Below are positions 55,365-64,000 of a stretch of DNA of 64,000 nt, piece by piece (within the stretch, counting starts at the first letter, position 1; each line of letters begins with the position of its first letter). The notes beneath the pieces were generated by a model. It was not told the DNA's origin. It saw only the letters and a program-made list of their open reading frames with translations, and did not search any database. The translations under genes were made by a program, and so were the position numbers. This DNA is from Sorghum bicolor. Lineage: Eukaryota; Streptophyta; Magnoliopsida; Poales; Poaceae. The stretch lies in contig NC_012873.2 in assembly GCF_000003195.3 (NCBI RefSeq), positions 4,611,894-4,675,893 on the forward strand, in the 5' to 3' direction.

Positions 55365-55596
55365 TGGCGTCGAACTCGGCGCCATGATCTGTGGCGCCGA
55401 GCATTTTTTTTTTCCACATACGACGACATGTCAGACGCCATGCTGGGCTCGGCCAGGGAGCTCGACGCCGTGATCCATGGCGTCGAGACGTGTAACCTCG
55501 ACGCCATAAAGTATGGCGTCGACCCCCTGGGTCCAAAACTGAGTTTAAGTTTTTTAAGAGTCCAAAAGAGAATTTTTTTTTTTAAAAAAAATTAGG
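55365..55596 (-). repeat. Right terminal inverted repeat of the Pack-MULE
   Basis: Reverse complement partner of 51,451-51,680. Its inner part has GGCGCCGAG in place of GGCGTCGAG and contains a short insert around GACGACATGTCAGACGCC. Confidence 0.85.
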
Positions 55597-55797
55597 CACT
55601 ACCGACGACAAGGGCCTGATCTGGGCCCAAAGGGTCACATCCGGACCCACCTCACAGTGACACAGACGATCGAGCCCGAAACCTACTTGTACCACCTCCA
55701 GCCGTTTCCTTCAGCTCGGTGGAGGCTCTCAAGTCCGACGCGCTCCGCTCCCCCTTTCCCTTTCCGAAGCTTCTCGACCCCCCTCCACCTCCCTCAC

Positions 55798-59642
<3,845 letters not shown>

Positions 59643-60757
59643 CACATCTGTACATATTACAAGGTTTTAGTAGTTGCAAATTGTCTTGTCAGTCCGTCGC
59701 CCCTCTCTGGTTGGTGGTCTTTATATGGTCAAAGGTAGGTCAGGTTGCCATGCTTGTAGCTGCTCTTGAATCTTGATGTTTGTTCAGGCAACGCCGCTGT
59801 TGTAAAAGCTGTGGAAAGGCTTGCGTCAGGATACCGATTTCGATTGTTACCATTGGGTTAGAACATATACGGCTATAAAGTTGAAGTCGAGGTGGTTAAA
59901 TTGCTGAATTCTCGTCTGTTTTCCTTCCCTGACATCTATTGCATTCATCATCTCACATGGTCGCTGTCCAGGTGGCCGAGAACAGAATTCACAGTCGTTT
60001 TCAACATGAGGAATATTTTGGAATTATATGTTTGTGTTGAACAAACAAAAGCGTCTTGGATTCCTTGGTACATTCCATAGTCATGGGACAGGGATGCCTT
60101 GGACTCTCAGCCCGGAAAGGGAAACGCTGCTGGCATCTTCGATTTCCGTTGCCCCCTTGTTTGGGTTCTTGCAAAGTCAGCATGACAGTTGTTGTTTCCT
60201 GCTAATAAAGATGTAATTGTCCCGTTGGCCTGTTATCTTACTCCACCCTAATTGCTCTGTTGCCTTCATTTTCTTTTTTCTTGTCGAACAAGGGTTGATG
60301 GATACTTAAGACTTGACTTGCTTTTTTCTCTTGAGCAAGGAATGATTTTAGCCTTGTAATTAAATATGCCCTTGCTTGGACTGCTTGAACAAGTTTGCTC
60401 TTCCTTCCCCAGAGAGATCACTTGCTCGAAATCGATACAGATGATACGTGGTTGATTCAGTTTATTTCATAGAGGTAGCAGTAGCTTCTTTCTCGCTCCA
60501 ATCTTGCCCTGTGGCTCAGGACAACTTGAGCCTAGAGCTACAACCATATATACACACAACATATGATTTTGCTCTACTTTCCACACCAGATAAATGTTGC
60601 TCCTGGTAAGGCACATTCATTCCATTTAGTTCTTTGGTGTTTGAAATTTAGGGTATCATGTGGCATTGACGATGAACAATTTCAATCAGATTCCAGCTGC
60701 AGATCGCTGAAGCGAAGATCGGTGGTAGCAGAGAGGAAGCTTAGTCGATCAGCAAGC
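59643..60757. other. CCT 3' flank and promoter region of the HAD gene
   Basis: The first few hundred bases are the CCT 3' UTR. CATATATACACAC near 60,544 could serve as the TATA box of the HAD-like gene downstream. Open sequence extends upstream of its ATG (from 60563) but lacks conservation. No other gene is supported. Confidence 0.4.
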
Positions 60758-61737
60758 ATGTCGTCGCTGCTGTCGAGGCTGCGGCTGGTGACCGTGGACG
60801 TGACGGGCACCCTGATCGCCTACAGGGGCCAGCTGGGCGACTACTACTGCATGGCGGCCAAGTCCGCCGGGATGCCGTGCCCGGACTACGCGCGCGTGCA
60901 CGAGGGCTTCAAGCTCGCCTACGCCGACATGAGCAGGAGACACCCCTGCTTCGGCCACGCCGCCGCCATGCCCACCGCCGACTGGTGGTGGAAGACGTGC
61001 GTCAGGGACTCCTTCGTCAGGGTATAAGCACGCAGCAAGCTAGTGACACCTCATCCTCACCACCGATCTTCATGCAAATTCTTTACTAATTGCTTGCTAG
61101 CACATGGCAGGCCGGCTACGACTACGACGACGAGACGTTCGAGAGGATATTCCGGCGGATCTACTCCACGTTCGGCTCCGCCGCGCCGTACGCGGTGTTC
61201 CCGGACGCGCAGCGCTTCCTCAGGTGGCTCCGGAAGGAGGGCCTCGTCGTCGGCATCGTCAGCAACGCCGAGCACCGGTACAGGGACGTCGTCCTGCCGG
61301 CGCTGGGGCTCAACCAGGTCAGCCTCCCTCCAGCCTTGCATGGTCGCGCCGGCGACGAGCACTGACAATGACCGCGTCTTTCCAATCCAAATTGAATTGA
61401 ACCCAAGGGGTCGGAGTGGGACTTCGGGGTGTTCTCGGGCGTCGTCGGCGTGGAGAAGCCCGACCCGAGGATCTACGAGGCGGCGCTGGAGCAGGCGGCT
61501 GCCGTGACCGGGGGCGTGGCGCCCGGGGAGGCGCTCCACATCGGCGACAGCCTGCGCAAGGACTACGCCCCCGCGCGGAGCCTAGGGATGCACGCGCTGC
61601 TGCTGGACCGGTTCCGGACCGCCGAGGCGGAGCGCTGGCGGAGGTCCGGCGTGCCCGTGCTCCCGGACCTCGTCGCCGCGCAGGAGTGGCTCGCCTCGCC
61701 GGGGGGAGCCGCGGATCAGCCTGTCACGGCCAGGTGA
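60758..61737 (+). CDS. HAD-like hydrolase (HDHD3-type)
   Basis: Haloacid dehalogenase-like hydrolases mostly cleave phosphate esters through an Asp nucleophile. The substrate here is unknown. Three exons join in frame: 60758-61021, 61111-61317 and 61408-61737, with introns of 89 and 90 bp, giving 266 residues. The HAD motifs are in order: motif I TVDVTGTL with D14, motif II IVSNAE with S139, motif III VEKPDPRIY with K174, and motif IV HIGDSLRKDY with D204 and D209. A helical cap lies between motifs I and II. The usual second Asp of motif I (DxD) is Thr16. No signal or transit peptide is evident. The closest named relatives are HDHD3-like proteins. It is transcribed in the same direction as the upstream CCT gene. 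Confidence 0.92.
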
Positions 61738-64000
61738 CAGTGACACGACATGCCAGCCAGCACTCGAGTCCTGAACTCCTGACACGGAAAGGACCAATGG
61801 AGCATCTGGACGTCCGACTCCGACCGCACTGTCCCTGAGAGCCTGACATGGATCGATCGCCATTCCAGCTGCTATGGTCGGAATGCCGGATGTCGTCGTG
61901 TAATCGAGATGAGAACATCATTCTCTCCAGAGTTTCAGACTCTGCATTAGCAAGAGCTCCCGTGCCTGCTACCCTTGCCTCAACTGTGGAATTGAGGGAC
62001 CTTACCAACAACGAAAAAAAAGAGTGTGGGATGTAACGTGTGAATAACTGAATATAATGAGGAAACATGACATTGTCCGTCGATTTTCATGTCCAGGACA
62101 AATTTCGTAAATTTGCCCCAAACGAGCCAAAAGAATTTCGTTGGAAATTGTGCGCTTCGCTGAAATCGATCTCGTACCAATTTTTCCAGTTCCAATCTGT
62201 TCATCTTTTTTCAGTTCTAATAACAAAAGCTACAACCGACATTCAGATATCCACCCCATTTTGGAACATCATGGACAGTGCGAGGGGGGGGGGGGGGGAG
62301 GGGGAGGGGGGGGGGTTATATACAGAAAATAAAAAAAACTGACTTAAAACTTTGAAAATTCAAATCAAGAGGATTTTTTATTCAGATTGTTTCAAAACTT
62401 GTATGATCAGATTTTGTTTATACCAATGGTCCAAACTTTTAGAACAATAATTTTTACGGCTTGAAAATTCATTGAAAAATATAGCAGTGCATCGTAGGCA
62501 AAGGCCCTTGCTTTTGTTGAAGGCTTTCGTTGGGCGCACCAATGTAGAGGGTCTCCTAAACAGACTCTCATTCTAAATTTTGAGTGTTTGAGTGAAAAAA
62601 ACAACTCCAGTAACTCCTATCTAGGCTCTCATTTTAGGGAGGACTCTCAAATTCTAAAACCTATCCTCTCCCTCTCCCCCGAAGCCCCCGACGCAGCCAC
62701 CGCGCCCCGACACGGCCACGGTCACCGCGCCCTGACGCCACGAACCGCCGGCGCGCTTGCCACGACGGCGCCCCCGCGGCCGCCGCCGCCGCCCGTGGTG
62801 CCCGCGGCCGCCACTGCCAAGCCCCTCCTTCTCGGACGAAGGGCACCCCAGCCTCCCCAGCGACGGCACGCACGAGGAGGACATCGCCGGTCGCCCACTC
62901 CTGCCCATCGTGTGGCAGCGCGGCCGCTGTCCGCGGAAGCTGCGGCGGCACGGTACGCCGGCTCGGGGCGGCCGGGCTAGGAGGAGGCGCGGATGCCGCG
63001 GTGGACGCGGCGCTGACAGTACGAGGTCGCGCTGTCGCGGCTGCTGGTGGAGGCCGACAAGCTGAGGATGGCGACGTCACGGACGCTGGCGACGGAGATC
63101 CTAATGCCGCGGCAAGCGGTGGAGATGTGGCGGCGGACAAGCACCTGCGTGCCCGAGAGGGCGCCGAGGGGGACGCTGTGGCGGCACCGAAGCAACGGCG
63201 GAGGAAGCCCCGGGCAGCGTCGGGCGTCTGGGAGGTTGCGGTCGTCGACTGGAGTTGGACTTAATTTTGGGCTCATTGTATGCAGCCCAGCATGCAAATG
63301 AAAAAAATAGGAGCCCAATTTACATGCTGGGCTAGAATTGCTCTTAGGAGGCAAACGGTGGATAGGTCAGAGGTGTGTCTGAGTTTAAAGATTATGTTGC
63401 TTTGTCATACGTTTGTGCGTGAGCCTGGTCCTTCCTACATGGCGATTGTAATTTGCATGTGACTGCTCGTTTTATTTTTTTGAGTGAAAAATGTTTATGC
63501 TATATATACTAAGAGCGTCTCTAAGAGATTAGCCAATTTATTTTCTAAAGATAATTTTGATTATTGTTGAAGAAAAAACGTCTCCAACAAACTCTATAAA
63601 TAACTCTTCGAATTTAGCAGCTCTCCATCCCAACTTATTCGCTCTCTAGTTTTGGATAGCCTACCTCACTAGCCATTCTTTATAGAGTCGGTTGGAATAC
63701 TCTAGTATCTTTTTATCAAATTTATTTTAGAGAGTAGCTAAATCAGTAAATTTAGCTAGTCTTTTTTGCTAATTTTGCTTAATAATAACTATAACTACAA
63801 AGAAAAGAGGGTGAAAGAGAGCTGTAAATTGGAAAACCATCCAACGGCGCGGGCCAAGGAAGGGGCCCACCAATCGCAGCGGGGCCAGTCGGGCTCCGGG
63901 CTCGGGCAGATATCCCGTCTGCAAGACTGCAGCCACTGGGCAGCGAAAACTCAAGCACGCGGCGATGCTGCGCCTTCGCGCTTGCGGCGGCACGGCGCCG
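61738..64000. other. Intergenic DNA with a GC-rich block and unassigned ORFs
   Basis: After the HAD gene 3' UTR comes a G-tract (62,285-62,315). Positions about 62,680-63,240 are very GC-rich with frames on both strands (62661-63140 minus, 63001-63264 plus). One plus-strand stretch reads LSRLLVEADKLRMATSRTLA, but I cannot assign it. AT-rich DNA follows, with AAGAGCGTCTCTAAGAG at about 63,510, probably the left end of a MITE whose right end is not seen. The last 200 bp turn GC-rich again and may start another gene outside the window. Confidence 0.35.
62285..62315. repeat. Poly-G tract with A interruptions
   Basis: About 30 bases of nearly pure G. It could form a G-quadruplex and is a likely sequencing-error site. 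Confidence 0.8.

Larger units (their letters stand above)
51451..55596. mobile_element. Pack-MULE carrying fragments of two genes, 9-bp TSD CACTACCGA
   Basis: A 4,146-bp element with long inverted ends. Both ends read CCTAATTTTTT inward, then a CTCTTTTGGAC block, then TTTTGGACCCAGGGGGTCG, ACGCCAT, GGCGTCGAGGTTACACGTC and TCGACGCCAT, over roughly 220 bp each side. The perfect 9-bp repeat CACTACCGA flanks it (51442-51450 and 55597-55605), the hallmark of Mutator-like elements. No transposase is present. The interior holds a UGT87-like fragment (plus), a block of about four diverged 200-bp repeats (52,390-53,100) and an intron-containing PIRL fragment (minus). The terminal repeats contain several small palindromes of the form CGACGCCA...TGGCGTCG. 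Confidence 0.9.

Overview
This window is nuclear DNA from a grass, most likely an Andropogoneae species such as Sorghum or a close relative. The genes have short introns with GT-AG borders, the first exons are very GC-rich while introns and intergenic DNA are AT-rich, and the closest family relatives I recognise are grass proteins. There are at least 21 copies of a roughly 243-bp Tourist-like MITE with the ends GGCCTTGTTTAG and CTAAACAAGGCC, a repeat I associate with sorghum-type genomes. The species assignment is inference.

Six intact protein-coding genes can be read exon by exon. They are a PLATZ zinc-finger protein (12214-15649, +), the urease accessory protein UreD (22754-25282, -), a CYP97A-type plastid carotenoid hydroxylase (25888-31156, +), a single-exon VQ-motif protein (39048-39791, +), choline-phosphate cytidylyltransferase (55798-59642, +) and a HAD-like hydrolase (60758-61737, +). 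UreD and CYP97A are divergent, with start codons about 600 bp apart. The genes act in different processes (transcription control, nickel-urease maturation, xanthophyll synthesis, defence signalling, phosphatidylcholine synthesis), so this is ordinary gene space, not a gene cluster.

The rest is dominated by transposons. Positions 1-11,500 hold Tourist-like MITEs, two hAT-type elements with 8-bp target duplications, and an RNase H-like retroelement relic. Positions 20,370-22,017 are a cluster of Tourist copies, two of them inserted inside others. Positions 32,900-38,600 hold more MITEs and a 104-bp AT microsatellite. Positions 43,550-48,400 are a dense MITE block that includes two enlarged Tourist-like elements with GC-rich interiors and an inverted pair of MITEs. 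Positions 48,954-50,463 are a MITE broken by a 1,026-bp solo LTR and by another MITE.

The most notable object is a 4,146-bp Pack-MULE at 51,451-55,596. It has long terminal inverted repeats and a perfect 9-bp target duplication, and it carries decayed fragments of two unrelated genes in opposite orientations: a UGT87-like glycosyltransferase (+) and an intron-containing PIRL-type LRR gene (-). It ends about 200 bp before the cytidylyltransferase start codon. I saw no tRNA, rRNA, CRISPR or bacterial-type features, and no convincing new enzymatic system.
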